Below, piece by piece: positions 34,265 through 43,668 of a stretch of 64,000 bases of DNA. A program made the position numbers and the translations under genes. Each line of letters starts with the position of its first letter. Position 1 is the first letter of the stretch. The stretch is from Erythrobacter aureus. Lineage in GTDB: Bacteria; Pseudomonadota; Alphaproteobacteria; Sphingomonadales; Sphingomonadaceae. The notes below the pieces were generated by a model. That model saw nothing but the letters and a program-made list of their open reading frames with translations. It did not search any database and had not been told where the DNA came from. The DNA lies in NCBI RefSeq assembly GCF_003355455.1, contig NZ_CP031357.1:226501-290500 (forward strand). The letters are read 5' to 3'.

Positions 34265-36286
34265 TTACTGGCAGGCGAGGCATTCCTCGTAATCGGTCTG
34301 CTCACCGCCGGCGGCCAGTTCGTATTTGGCCGCATCCGCGGTATTGTCGGCTTCCACACCGCCTGCAAAACCGGCGCGCTGCACGCTCTTCGAGCGCAAG
34401 TAGTAGAGCGATTTGATGCCCTTCTCCCACGCCTGGAAGTGCAGCATCATCAGGTCCCATTTGTCGACATCGGCCGGAATGAACAGGTTCAGCGATTGCG
34501 CCTGATCGATAAAGGGCGCGCGGTCGGCCGCGAATTCGAGCAGCCAGCGCTGGTCGATCTCGAAGCTGGTCTTGAAGGCGGCCTTTTCTTCCGCCGTCAG
34601 GAAATCGAGATGCTGGACGCTGCCGCCCTGCTCGAGGATCGAGTTCCAGACATTGGTCGAATTCTTGCTCTTCTTGTCGAGGATCTTCTCGAGATAGGGA
34701 TTCTTGACGATGAACGAGCCCGACAGCGTCTTGTGCGTGTAGATATTGGCCGGGATCGGTTCGATGCAGGCACTGGTGCCGCCGCAGATGATGCTGATCG
34801 ACGCGGTCGGCGCGATCGCCATCTTGCAACTGAAGCGCTCCATCGCGCCGGTTTCGGCGGCATCGGGGCATGGGCCGCGTTCCTGAGCGAGCACCAGCGA
34901 AGCCTCTTCGGCCTTGGCGCTGACATGTTTGAACATCTTGAGGTTCCACACCTTGGCCATCGGGCTTTCGAAGCCGATGCCCTTGGACTGGAGGAAGGAG
35001 TGGAAGCCCATCACGCCCATGCCGACGCTGCGTTCGCGCATGGCCGAATATTTCGCCCGGGCCATTTCGTCGGGTGCGCGATCGATATAGTCCTGCAGCA
35101 CATTGTCGAGGAAGCGCATGACATCCTCGATGAAGGTCTTGTCCTCGTTCCATTCGTCCCATTTCTCGAGATTGAGCGAGGACAGGCAGCAGACCGCCGT
35201 GCGATCGTTGCCGAGATGGTCGATCCCGGTCGGCAGCGTGATTTCGGCGCACAGGTTCGAGGTCGAAACCTTAAGGCCCAGCTCGCGGTGATGCTTGGGC
35301 ATCATCCGGTTCACCGTGTCCGAGAACACGATATAGGGCTCGCCGGTCGCAAGGCGGGTTTCGACCAGCTTCTGAAACAGCGAACGCGCGTCGACCGTCT
35401 TGCGGACCGAACCGTCCTTGGGGCTTAGAAGATCGAATTCCTCGCCGTTGCGAACCGCCTCCATGAAGGCGTCGGTCACCAGCACGCCGTGATGCAAGTT
35501 CAGCGCCTTGCGGTTGAAGTCGCCGCTCGGCTTGCGGATTTCGAGGAACTCCTCGATCTCGGGGTGCGAGACGTCGATGTAGCAGGCAGCCGAACCGCGG
35601 CGCAGCGAACCCTGGCTAATTGCCAGCGTAAGGCTGTCCATCACGCGGACGAAAGGAATGATGCCGCTGGTCTTGCCGTTGAGGCCCACGGGTTCGCCGA
35701 TGCCGCGGACATTGCCCCAATAGGTGCCAATGCCGCCACCCTTCGAAGCCAGCCAGACATTCTCGTTCCAGGTATTGACGATCCCGTCGAGGCTGTCGGC
35801 CACGCTGTTGAGATAGCACGAAATCGGCAGGCCGCGCGTGGTGCCGCCATTCGACAGAACCGGCGTCGCCGGCATGAACCACAGCCTGGAAATATAATCG
35901 TAGAGGCGCTGCGCATGGTCCGCATCGTCGGCAAAATAATCCGCGACACGCGCGAACAGGTCCTGATATTTCTCACCCGGCAGCAGGTAGCGATCGGTTA
36001 GCGTTTCCTTGCCGAATTCGGTCAGCAGGGCGTCTCGGCTCTCGTCGATCTGCACGTCGAAACGCCGGTCGAGCACTTTCTTGCTGTCTTCCTTGGCGGC
36101 AGCTGCAGCCGCACTCGCCACAGCACCGGCCAGCGCCTCGCCCGCCGCTTCCTGGACGAGTTCTTCGCTGCCTTTGTCAATCTTGTCCATCGCAACCGCT
36201 TTCTTGCCGGTAGTGGGCTCCTCGACGGTGTCCTGCCTATCCAGATCCAGTGCCATCGCCGTATCGTCCCCGCTCTTGAAATCCAT
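34265..36286 (-). CDS. nrdA: Ribonucleotide reductase, alpha (catalytic) subunit
   Basis: 673 residues from the ATG at 36286 (MDFKSGDD); several upstream in-frame ATGs exist without ribosome sites. It shows RLWFMPATPVLSNGGT, the substrate-loop region SGIIPFVRVMDSLTLAISQGSLRRGSAACYIDVSHPEIEEFL, NLCAEITLPTG and the finger-loop area VCCLSSLNLEKWDEW. The C-terminal EECLACQ provides the redox-active Cys pair. No N-terminal ATP-cone is evident; an Ala/Glu-rich segment takes its place, which would imply no dATP inhibition through that domain. It works with NrdB. Confidence 0.95.
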   Translation of the reverse strand: MDFKSGDDTAMALDLDRQDTVEEPTTGKKAVAMDKIDKGSEELVQEAAGEALAGAVASAAAAAAKEDSKKVLDRRFDVQIDESRDALLTEFGKETLTDRYLLPGEKYQDLFARVADYFADDADHAQRLYDYISRLWFMPATPVLSNGGTTRGLPISCYLNSVADSLDGIVNTWNENVWLASKGGGIGTYWGNVRGIGEPVGLNGKTSGIIPFVRVMDSLTLAISQGSLRRGSAACYIDVSHPEIEEFLEIRKPSGDFNRKALNLHHGVLVTDAFMEAVRNGEEFDLLSPKDGSVRKTVDARSLFQKLVETRLATGEPYIVFSDTVNRMMPKHHRELGLKVSTSNLCAEITLPTGIDHLGNDRTAVCCLSSLNLEKWDEWNEDKTFIEDVMRFLDNVLQDYIDRAPDEMARAKYSAMRERSVGMGVMGFHSFLQSKGIGFESPMAKVWNLKMFKHVSAKAEEASLVLAQERGPCPDAAETGAMERFSCKMAIAPTASISIICGGTSACIEPIPANIYTHKTLSGSFIVKNPYLEKILDKKSKNSTNVWNSILEQGGSVQHLDFLTAEEKAAFKTSFEIDQRWLLEFAADRAPFIDQAQSLNLFIPADVDKWDLMMLHFQAWEKGIKSLYYLRSKSVQRAGFAGGVEADNTADAAKYELAAGGEQTDYEECLACQ

Positions 36287-36796
36287 CGTCTGCCCCGCTG
36301 TCCGTATCATTCGCGTGCCTGATTCCAGGCCCCGCATGTTCCGCTTGTGTTCGAGTCGCCGGGGCATCGCCCTCGCCTACCAATTCCTTGCGGCTCCGGG
36401 GCAAAAACTTGTCCCTTTTTTCCCACAGGCCCGCTTGGTCGCGCCAATCTTCCAATATGGGAAGTCCGCCGCAAATCGCTAGGTCTTGTGGGTACCCCCA
36501 GCCGCTCTACCACTAGATACTGAATCAGCCGGGACTCCAGCGCAAGGGGGTTGGCGGCGATTTACCGCGGACACGCAGGGTCGGAGCATGGTGACTTATC
36601 TTGTTGCAACGCCGCGACGCGTGGACGAAGCTGGACTCGCGGCGAGCGCAAGGGCGAAAATGAATCCGGGAAAAAAATTTTGCGGGCAAAAATGATCGTG
36701 CCGGGTTGAGATTCGTTCGAATCCGGACGCGCAATTTTGGAATCCGGAAGCGGGTGTAGGCTGCCGCGCTCGGTCGCGGCTCGAAGACGAACCCAC
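36287..36796. other. 510-bp non-coding leader region of nrdA
   Basis: No credible gene. It contains the NrdR-like box at 36510-36526, an AT-rich AAAAAAATTTTGC stretch near 36670 and three copies of GAATCCGG (36662-36669, 36719-36726, 36740-36747). Confidence 0.55.
36510..36526 (-). promoter_or_regulatory. Candidate NrdR box upstream of nrdA
   Basis: On the minus strand GATTCAGTATCTAGTGG; eight of ten core positions fit the NrdR pattern C(A/T)ATATAT(A/T)G. The GATTCA.TAT portion is shared with the nrdB site. It lies 224 bp before the chosen nrdA start, so the transcript would have a long leader. Confidence 0.4.
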
Positions 36797-37687
36797 CTAG
36801 CCCGCATTCGCCTTTGCATGGTCGGCGATTGCATCGGCAAGCTCGTCGACCAGTTCGAGCGGGAGATCATGCCCCCATCCCGGGATCGTCTTCAGCTTCG
36901 CTCCGCGAATCGAGGCAGCGGTATCGCGGCCGCCTTCGCAAGGGACCTGTGGATCGTCCTCGCCATGCAGAACCAAAGTCGGCACGGAAATGGTTTCGAG
37001 CATGTCGCGCCGGTCGCCATCGGCGACGATGGCCGACAAATGCCGAGTCGGCCCTTCGGGATAGAAACTGCGCCGCACGCTCGCCCTGGTCCGTTCGCGC
37101 AGGCGTTCATCTGCGGTTGGATAGCCGGGCGAACCGATGGTGCGAGCGAGCATGATGCCATGTTCGACCAGCGCCTCTTCCTCGGTGGTTTTGGGCCGTG
37201 TGACCAGGGCCTTCAGCGCTTCGGGTTTCGCGGGCGGCAGCTTGGGATTGCCGGTGGACGAGAAAATCGAGGTGAGCGAGAGGCATTTGTCCGCGTGGCG
37301 CGAGGCGAAATGCTGCGCGATCATTCCCCCCATGCTCGCCCCGACGATATGGGCCTTGGCGATTCCCAGTGCGTCGAGCAGGCCCGCCCCGTCATCGGCC
37401 ATATCGGCTAGCGTATAAGGCACTTTGGGCGTGAGGCCGATCTTGGACAGCAGAGTCATCTTGACGAGGCCGGGCGCCTTCACACCGTCGAACTTGTGAC
37501 TGAGTCCGATATCGCGATTGTCGTAGCGAATGACACGAAAGCCGTGGTTGGCAAGCGCCTCCACCAGCTCGTCGGGCCATAATGTCAGTTGCGCGCCGAA
37601 GCCCATGATCAGCAATATCGGCGGATTGGCCTCGTCGCCATGGGCCTCGTAATGAATCTCGATTTCGTTCGCTGTCACCTTGGGCAA
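36797..37687 (-). CDS. Alpha/beta hydrolase
   Basis: 296 residues from a TTG at 37687 with GGGAG seven bases upstream. The fold is clear: ILLIMGFGAQLTLWPDELVEAL (oxyanion loop), RYDNRDIGLS, the nucleophile elbow VGASMGGMIAQ near 110, the acid in VLHGEDDPQVP and the His in GWGHDLP. The family includes esterases and epoxide- or lactone-acting enzymes; no specific substrate is evident. Confidence 0.85.
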   Translation of the reverse strand: MPKVTANEIEIHYEAHGDEANPPILLIMGFGAQLTLWPDELVEALANHGFRVIRYDNRDIGLSHKFDGVKAPGLVKMTLLSKIGLTPKVPYTLADMADDGAGLLDALGIAKAHIVGASMGGMIAQHFASRHADKCLSLTSIFSSTGNPKLPPAKPEALKALVTRPKTTEEEALVEHGIMLARTIGSPGYPTADERLRERTRASVRRSFYPEGPTRHLSAIVADGDRRDMLETISVPTLVLHGEDDPQVPCEGGRDTAASIRGAKLKTIPGWGHDLPLELVDELADAIADHAKANAG

Positions 37688-37884
37688 ACCGCGTCTCCCT
37701 CTACCCGTTTCCCGCAAACTCACCGGAATTGCCGAGGATTGTCCATCGCGAAATCGGGAGAAGGGTAAAACTATGGTAACCGCCGGGTAAAAGCGCGCGC
37801 GAATATGTCGTTCGGATACAAGCGCGCCTGGCGTTCGCGGTCCATCTTGATTGCGGTCGCAAACCGACAGCAACAGGACACGCC

Positions 37885-38220
37885 ATGGTCGATCGTAGAC
37901 GCGAAGGGCGCACGCTCACACAGGAATTCGTGCGCATCACCATCGCCGGTATCGGCCTGCGCTGCGCCATGCGCAATCTATCGCCGTCCGGCTGCATGGT
38001 CGAATGCCCCGATCTCACACCCAGGATCGGCGCGCCGGTCGAGCTGGCGCTTCTGCCGGAATACATCGCTCAGGGCCAAGTCGCTTGGCAATTGGGCGAA
38101 AGCATCGGCATCTTTTTTCTCGAACCGATCGACGCCCATGTCGTCCGCCATTACGCATCCGATCAATGGTCGCCGCGCGGCGACTGGTCTTTCGGCGGAT
38201 GGGCCTTGCCGAGAAGTTAG
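37885..38220 (+). CDS. PilZ-domain protein 1
   Basis: 111 residues. It begins VDRRREGRT, a PilZ-type RxxxR motif for cyclic di-GMP, and continues with MRNLSPSGCMVECPD in place of the D/NxSxxG motif, then a beta-barrel pattern to about 95. Probably a stand-alone cyclic di-GMP receptor. The second PilZ gene follows 121 bp later. Confidence 0.75.
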   Translation: MVDRRREGRTLTQEFVRITIAGIGLRCAMRNLSPSGCMVECPDLTPRIGAPVELALLPEYIAQGQVAWQLGESIGIFFLEPIDAHVVRHYASDQWSPRGDWSFGGWALPRS

Positions 38221-38341
38221 GTTCCATGCAGGAAATCCGTCTTTCCCGGCCGGATTTGACGCATTTTTACAATACGAAGGCTTGTGACCGGAGGACCCTG
38301 ATAACCGGGCATAATGCTCGGGTCGCTGGGGTCATCAACAA

Positions 38342-38704
38342 ATGGAACGGCGTAGGCACAAACGCTTCAATACGAATAAGGAAATTCTGGTCTCGGTGAA
38401 CGATGCCGTGATGCGGGGCCGGATGCTGAACCTTTCGGATGACGGCTGCATGATCGCTTGCGACAGCAAGAGCGCATCGAGGGGCCGGAAAGTGACGGTC
38501 ACGCTGATCGACAGGGTTTGTGTCGAAGGCGAGATCATATGGGCCAATAATCGCAGGATCGGCGTTACATTCTATCGCAAGCTCGATGCGGTGACCGTTC
38601 GCTATTTTCAAATCGACAATATCGCACTCGGCGACAGCCAGCCCCTTGCAGACCAATTCGGGCGCGATATGCCGCCGATGCGGCCCAACCGGGACTTGGA
38701 TTGA
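38342..38704 (+). CDS. PilZ-domain protein 2
   Basis: 120 residues starting MERRRHKRFNTNKEILV (RxxxR) with MLNLSDDGCMIACDS (N.SxxG) near residue 29 and the closing barrel strands GEIIWANNRRIGVTFYRKL. Both ligand motifs are better preserved than in the preceding PilZ gene. It is likely a second cyclic di-GMP receptor that arose by duplication. Confidence 0.8.
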   Translation: MERRRHKRFNTNKEILVSVNDAVMRGRMLNLSDDGCMIACDSKSASRGRKVTVTLIDRVCVEGEIIWANNRRIGVTFYRKLDAVTVRYFQIDNIALGDSQPLADQFGRDMPPMRPNRDLD

Positions 38705-38747
38705 GCCGGGCGACCGTGGCGGAGTCCACCGATGCCGCCGCCCACCC

Positions 38748-40346
38748 TCACGGGACGAGCACGGTGTCGCGCGCGACAGGGTCGGTCTGCGGATAATCCA
38801 TGATGAAATGCAGCCCCCGGCTTTCGTGCCGCTTCAGCGCGCTCCTCACGATCAGGGCAGCGCATTCGAGCAGATTGCGTAGCTCGATCAGATCGGTGGT
38901 GACCCGGAAGCTGCCGTAATAGTCTTCCACTTCCTGCCGAAGCATCTCGATCCGATTGCCTGCGCGTTCGAGCCGCTTGGTCGTGCGCACGATGCCGACA
39001 TAATTCCACATGAACCGCCGGATCTCGGTCCAGTTCTGCTTGATGACCACCTCTTCGTCGGAATCGGTGACCCTGCTTTCATCCCATGGCAGGATTGCGG
39101 GTGGATCGTCGAGCTGGTCCCAGCATTCGAGAATGTCCTTGGCCGCCGCTTCGCCGAAAACGAAGCATTCGAGCAGGCTGTTCGACGCCAGCCTGTTGGC
39201 CCCGTGCAGGCCGCTTTCGGTGCATTCGCCTGCCGCCCACAGACCGGGTAAATCGGTCTTCGCGTCGAGCCCGATCTTCACCCCGCCGCATGTGTAGTGC
39301 TGTGCGGGGACGACTGGGATGGGATCTTTGGTCATGTCGATCCCGAGCCCGAGAAGTTTCTCGTGAATTGTCGGGAAATGCTCGACCACGAATTCGGGCG
39401 ATCGATGGCTGATGTCGAGATGGACATAGTCCAGCCCGTATCGCTTGATCTGATCGTCATTCGCACGCGCGACGATATCGCGCGGCGCCAGCTCCATGCG
39501 CTCGGGATCGTATTGCTCCATGTAGCGCTCGCCGGTGACGGGATTGAACAGCCGCCCGCCTTCGCCGCGCACCGCCTCGGTAATGAGGAAGTTCTTGACC
39601 TCGAGATTGTAAAGGCAAGTCGGGTGGAACTGCATCATCTCCATGTTCGACACCCGCGCCCCGGCACGCCAGGCCATGGCGATCCCGTCGCCCGTCGCGC
39701 CGCGGGGAGAGGTGCTGAACAGATAGACGCGCCCCGCGCCGCCCGCCGCGAGCACTGTGGCGCGCGCCAGGTGGGTCACAACCTTGCCGCTTTCCTCGTC
39801 CAGCGCATAGGCGCCCCACACCCGGCCCGAACCCGAATAGTCGGCCTGGTTGCGGCCCGTCACGAGATCGATGCAGCTCTGGCCCGGCAACAGGGTAATG
39901 TTCGGATTCTCCTCCGCCGCCTTGAGCAGCGCGGCCTGCACCGCCCAGCCGGTCGCGTCGTTCACATGGACGATCCGGCGGTGCGAATGACCGCCCTCGC
40001 GCGTGAGGTGGAGGTCGCCCCCTTCATCCATGGCCTCGCGATTGAAAGGCACGCCAAGTTCACACAACCGGTCGATCGAGGCCGGCGCGCGTTCGATCAC
40101 GAACTCGACCGTCTCGATATCGTTGAGACCGGCACCGGCGACCATTGTGTCGCGAATGTGATTCTCGAACGTATCGCCCGCATCGAGCACGGCGGCGATC
40201 CCGCCCTGCGCCCAGGCAGTCGAGCCGCTGTCGAGCCGACCCTTCGCCAGCACCAACACTTTTTTGGTTTCTGCCAGCGCCAGCGCCGCGGTTAGTCCGG
40301 CAGCGCCCGATCCGATGACGAGGACGTCGTGAGATGTGTCTGTCAT
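38748..40346 (-). CDS. nadB: L-aspartate oxidase
   Basis: 532 residues. FAD-binding GSGAAGLTAALALAE near the N-terminus, GSTAWAQGGIAAVLD, EGGHSHRRIVHVNDATG, YTCGGVKIGLDAKTDLPGLWAAGECTESGLHGANRLASNSLLECFVFGEAAA, and the C-terminal helical domain with ALKRHESRGLHF. It oxidises aspartate to iminoaspartate for NAD synthesis. No nadA or nadC is adjacent here. Confidence 0.96.
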   Translation of the reverse strand: MTDTSHDVLVIGSGAAGLTAALALAETKKVLVLAKGRLDSGSTAWAQGGIAAVLDAGDTFENHIRDTMVAGAGLNDIETVEFVIERAPASIDRLCELGVPFNREAMDEGGDLHLTREGGHSHRRIVHVNDATGWAVQAALLKAAEENPNITLLPGQSCIDLVTGRNQADYSGSGRVWGAYALDEESGKVVTHLARATVLAAGGAGRVYLFSTSPRGATGDGIAMAWRAGARVSNMEMMQFHPTCLYNLEVKNFLITEAVRGEGGRLFNPVTGERYMEQYDPERMELAPRDIVARANDDQIKRYGLDYVHLDISHRSPEFVVEHFPTIHEKLLGLGIDMTKDPIPVVPAQHYTCGGVKIGLDAKTDLPGLWAAGECTESGLHGANRLASNSLLECFVFGEAAAKDILECWDQLDDPPAILPWDESRVTDSDEEVVIKQNWTEIRRFMWNYVGIVRTTKRLERAGNRIEMLRQEVEDYYGSFRVTTDLIELRNLLECAALIVRSALKRHESRGLHFIMDYPQTDPVARDTVLVP

Positions 40347-40481
40347 GCGCGCGTCATGCCGAGCCAATCGTTACGCGGCAAGCAGGGAACGCTCCGGCGC
40401 AGCACGGTTAAGGTTTTTGCTTCGCCACATTACCGCCCGAATCGGCAGGGGATAACGAAAACCGGGAATTAAGGGTCGTCA

Positions 40482-40670
40482 ATGGGACTGGGACGAATTG
40501 CCTGCGCTGTCGGCAGGCACCGTATAGATGAGAAAAACGTGAAGCGCGTTAGCGGCCAACAGGTTGGGCGCTGCCGCAATTGCAAGGCACCGATGGAAGA
40601 AATCGAACCGCATCATTGGCAATTGCTTCAGGTGCACGATGCAGGTCTTGGGCCGCGCGGTTTCCTCTAA
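40482..40670 (+). CDS. Small conserved protein with a Cys pair
   Basis: 62 residues (CAVGRHRIDEKNVKR, GRCRNCKAPMEEI, VHDAGLGPRGFL). The CxxC and the upstream Cys and His could bind zinc. AAGGG lies seven bases before the ATG. Short but with a protein-like pattern; function unknown. Confidence 0.6.
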   Translation: MGLGRIACAVGRHRIDEKNVKRVSGQQVGRCRNCKAPMEEIEPHHWQLLQVHDAGLGPRGFL

Positions 40671-40728
40671 CCCGGATTCCGCGAGGCAATCCCTTGCCTA
40701 TTCATGTCCGCTTTGCTTGAACGCGGCG

Positions 40729-41247
40729 ATGGTCGAAAACCCCGCCAGCAAGGGCGATCTCGCCAAGCGCTTGTCGAGCTATTGGAAAATGGAAGGCGCG
40801 AACGTCGTCATCCTGCCCGCGATAATGGTTGCGCTCGCAGGCGGGCAAGTGGGGCCGCTTGCGCTTTTCGCCCTCGTTCCGATGTGCGGCCTGCTTCTGG
40901 TCGGCACGCTCTACTGGCGCGCCAAGCTGGCCCAGTTGCAAGGGCAGGACACCCTGCGCCCTACATTGCGGACCGTGAAAAAATGGCGCCGTCCGCTGTT
41001 CATCGCCACGATTCTTGCCGTTCTGGGAGTGATCGGCGCACTGATCGAGCCCGGCATCGCCCGGTCGCGCGGCGATTTCTGGGTCGCCTTCGCAGCCGCT
41101 CTGTTGGCGGCCCTGGAATATGTGAATTACTATCACCGCCAATTGCAGCATTTCGACCACTGGGCCGATTTCACGCGGCTGTTTTCGGGTCGTGGTTTCC
41201 GCAAGAGCCAGATGCGCCGCGATCTGGAACGCGCAGGTCTCGCCTGA
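40729..41247 (+). CDS. Integral membrane protein of unknown function
   Basis: 172 residues with three to four hydrophobic segments (VVILPAIMVALAG, LALFALVPMCGLLLVG, LFIATILAVLGVIGALI, FWVAFAAALLAALEYVNYY) and a basic C-terminus. No family assigned. The start is uncertain because the frame is open upstream without a ribosome site. It is convergent with the ABC ATPase gene, 4 bp apart; it does not look like that ATPase's permease. Confidence 0.65.
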   Translation: MVENPASKGDLAKRLSSYWKMEGANVVILPAIMVALAGGQVGPLALFALVPMCGLLLVGTLYWRAKLAQLQGQDTLRPTLRTVKKWRRPLFIATILAVLGVIGALIEPGIARSRGDFWVAFAAALLAALEYVNYYHRQLQHFDHWADFTRLFSGRGFRKSQMRRDLERAGLA

Positions 41248-41251
41248 CGAA

Positions 41252-42190
41252 TTACCCCGCGCCCGTGAGTTGGACGAAGACGTCTTCCAGATCGGCCTCC
41301 CGCGTGGTGACATCCTCTATCGCGTAGCCATGCGATTGGACGATCGCGAGCACCTGACCCGCGCTCGCCTTGTCGCGATCATAGGTGATTTCGAGCCGCC
41401 GCGGTTCGATCACCTCGGCCTTGGTGAAGGCCTCTTCCATGATCGGACCTCCCAGATCTTTGTCGACGGTGACCGCGACGATCTTCTCCCGCGCCATGCC
41501 GACCAGTTCGCGGGTCGGCTTGTCGGCGATCAGCTCGCCATGGTTGATAATCGCGATCCGGTCGCAGAGCTGCTCGGCCTCCTCGAGATAATGCGTGGTC
41601 AGCACAACGGTCACGCCTTCGCGATTCAGTTCGGTGACGAGTTCCCAGAGCTGGCGGCGCAGTTCCACATCGACGCCGGCAGTCGGCTCGTCGAGCACGA
41701 GGATGGGCGGAGAGTGGACCATGGCCTTGGCGATCAGCAGGCGGCGTTTCATGCCGCCTGAGAGCGTGCGCGCATAGGCATCGCGCTTGTCCCAAAGATG
41801 CACTGCCCGCAACAGCTCCTCGCTGCGGCGTTCGCTTTTCGGAATGCCGTAAAAGCCGCCCTGGTTCTCCAGCACCTCGAAAGGCGTGAAGAAGGGATCG
41901 AAGACGATCTCCTGCGGGACGATCCCGATGCTGCGCTTCGCATTGCGCGGGTTCTCCCCGATGTCGAAACCCCAGATTTCCGCGCTTCCCTCGGTCTTGG
42001 TGACCAGCCCGGCAAGGATATTGATCAGCGTAGACTTGCCCGCCCCGTTCGGCCCCAGTAATCCGAAGATCCCGCCCTGCGGCACATCGAAGCTCACGCC
42101 CTTCAAGGCCAGCTTCGGCGGCTCGCCCGGCCCCGGCGAGGCATACTCCTTGACGAGATTGTCGATGCGGATGGCCGGGGGACTATACAT
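41252..42190 (-). CDS. ABC transporter ATPase (ABC-2/DrrA type)
   Basis: 312 residues: Walker A GPNGAGKST near 47, Q-loop VPQE, signature LSGGMKRRL near 140, Walker B ILVLDEPTAGVD and the switch His in LTTHYLEEAEQ. The C-terminal extension (ITYDRDKASAGQVLAIVQ...DVFVQLTG) is of the DrrA/NodI type. No permease gene is next to it, so the membrane partner must be elsewhere. Substrate unknown. Confidence 0.9.
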   Translation of the reverse strand: MYSPPAIRIDNLVKEYASPGPGEPPKLALKGVSFDVPQGGIFGLLGPNGAGKSTLINILAGLVTKTEGSAEIWGFDIGENPRNAKRSIGIVPQEIVFDPFFTPFEVLENQGGFYGIPKSERRSEELLRAVHLWDKRDAYARTLSGGMKRRLLIAKAMVHSPPILVLDEPTAGVDVELRRQLWELVTELNREGVTVVLTTHYLEEAEQLCDRIAIINHGELIADKPTRELVGMAREKIVAVTVDKDLGGPIMEEAFTKAEVIEPRRLEITYDRDKASAGQVLAIVQSHGYAIEDVTTREADLEDVFVQLTGAG

Positions 42191-42260
42191 AGCGGCGGCC
42201 TACTGGCACCCGATTGGCACGTAAAGACACCATTCGTTATGCGATGAGAAGGAGGATCCG

Positions 42261-43631
42261 GTGTTGGAAATTCTGACAAGTCTGGTGATGGCGATCTCGC
42301 CGATCGAAGCGGCGGCGGAGGCCATGCTTCCTTCCGTCATCATCGAAGGTGAAGAGCCGCAGGAGGGCCAGCTTGCAGACTGGATGGCGGACTACGATGT
42401 TCCGGCGGTCTCCGTGGCGGTCGTCGAGAACGGCAAGGTCGTAGACGTCAAGGCCTTCGGGCCGATCGACGGCCAGACGCGCTTCAATATCGCAAGCCTG
42501 TCGAAACCGGTGACCGCGTTCCTTTCGCTGGCGTATCTGGAAGGTCGCGGCAACACGCTCGATATCCCCATTTCCGAGCTGCTTGCCGATTGGGAATTGC
42601 GCACCGCCGAGGATGTGGAGGAGGTCGATCCGTCAGACATAACGCTCGCGCAGCTGCTGAGCCATCGCGCGGGAACATCGACGGCCGGCTTCCGCGGATA
42701 TGCGGCCACAGACGCCATACCCAGCCTCACTCAAATCCTCGACGGCTCGGATCCCGCAAACAGCGATCCCGTGATCGTAGAGCGCCGGCCGGACCAAGGC
42801 TTCCGCTATTCCGGCGGCGGCTACCAGATTATCGAACGCGCCCTGCAGGACGATAGCGGCGAAAGCTTCGCTGCACTGGCAAAGCGCACCGTCTTCGATC
42901 CACTGGGAATGAAGAACAGTGGATTTGGCCAACCCGGCGAAAACCATGCACGAGCACACGATGCCGAGGGCACGCAGCTCGAGGGAGGATACCGCCGTTA
43001 TCCGGAGCTTGCAGCGGCAGGCCTGTGGTCGACCGCAGAGGACATGGCGCGCTTCGTCATTGCCATGAACAGCGCACTTGCCGGAGAGAGCGATCTCGTT
43101 TCAAAAGAAGGGGCCACGCGTCTGCTCACCCCGCCCGACGACAGCGTAAATTACGCCTTGGGCTTCGGAACCGGCCTTAACGCGAATGATCGCTTCTTCG
43201 CGCATTCCGGTTCGAATGCGGGTTTCAAGGCGATCATGTTCGGTTTCCCCGACCGTGACGGCGGCATCGTCATCCTGACCAACGGGGAACGTGGCCCAAT
43301 CGTATATCGTGCCTTGGCCGATGCTATCGCGGATCGCATGGGATGGCCTCATCCCTACCGGGAAGTGGTCCGGGAAATGGCGCTGGATGCCGATGAAACG
43401 GCAAAAATCATCGGCCTCTATCGGCTGGACGATTTCTCCTATCTCATCGAGGCATCGGAGACCGGGCTGACCATGAGTGCGAACGAGGGTGACAGGATCG
43501 AACTGAAACCGATCGAGGGAGACCGGCTGCTGCGCGAGGTTGACGGGCAGTTTTTCGGCCTCGACCGTTCCCCCAACGGCGAGGTCGACGCGATCCTGTT
43601 GCGCGGCACGAGGATCCCTCGCGCAAGCTAG
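42261..43631 (+). CDS. Serine hydrolase, beta-lactamase class C fold
   Basis: 456 residues from a GTG preceded by AGGAGG. Catalytic motifs: SLSKP (SxxK) near 80, RYSGGGY (YxN position occupied by Gly) near 185, and AHSGSN (HxG type) near 315. It carries a C-terminal beta-rich domain (KIIGLYRLDDFSYLIEASETGLTMSANEGDRIELKPIEGDRLL), as in DUF3471-type esterases. A short hydrophobic N-terminus could be a signal. Substrate unknown. It is divergent from the ABC gene. Confidence 0.82.
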   Translation: MLEILTSLVMAISPIEAAAEAMLPSVIIEGEEPQEGQLADWMADYDVPAVSVAVVENGKVVDVKAFGPIDGQTRFNIASLSKPVTAFLSLAYLEGRGNTLDIPISELLADWELRTAEDVEEVDPSDITLAQLLSHRAGTSTAGFRGYAATDAIPSLTQILDGSDPANSDPVIVERRPDQGFRYSGGGYQIIERALQDDSGESFAALAKRTVFDPLGMKNSGFGQPGENHARAHDAEGTQLEGGYRRYPELAAAGLWSTAEDMARFVIAMNSALAGESDLVSKEGATRLLTPPDDSVNYALGFGTGLNANDRFFAHSGSNAGFKAIMFGFPDRDGGIVILTNGERGPIVYRALADAIADRMGWPHPYREVVREMALDADETAKIIGLYRLDDFSYLIEASETGLTMSANEGDRIELKPIEGDRLLREVDGQFFGLDRSPNGEVDAILLRGTRIPRAS

Positions 43632-43668
43632 TTGCGGGCATCGCTGCCCGACGCTAACAGCCTGACCC

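Noticed and set aside
39297..40295. 332-codon frame antisense to nadB
   Set aside because: Shadow of nadB codon usage.
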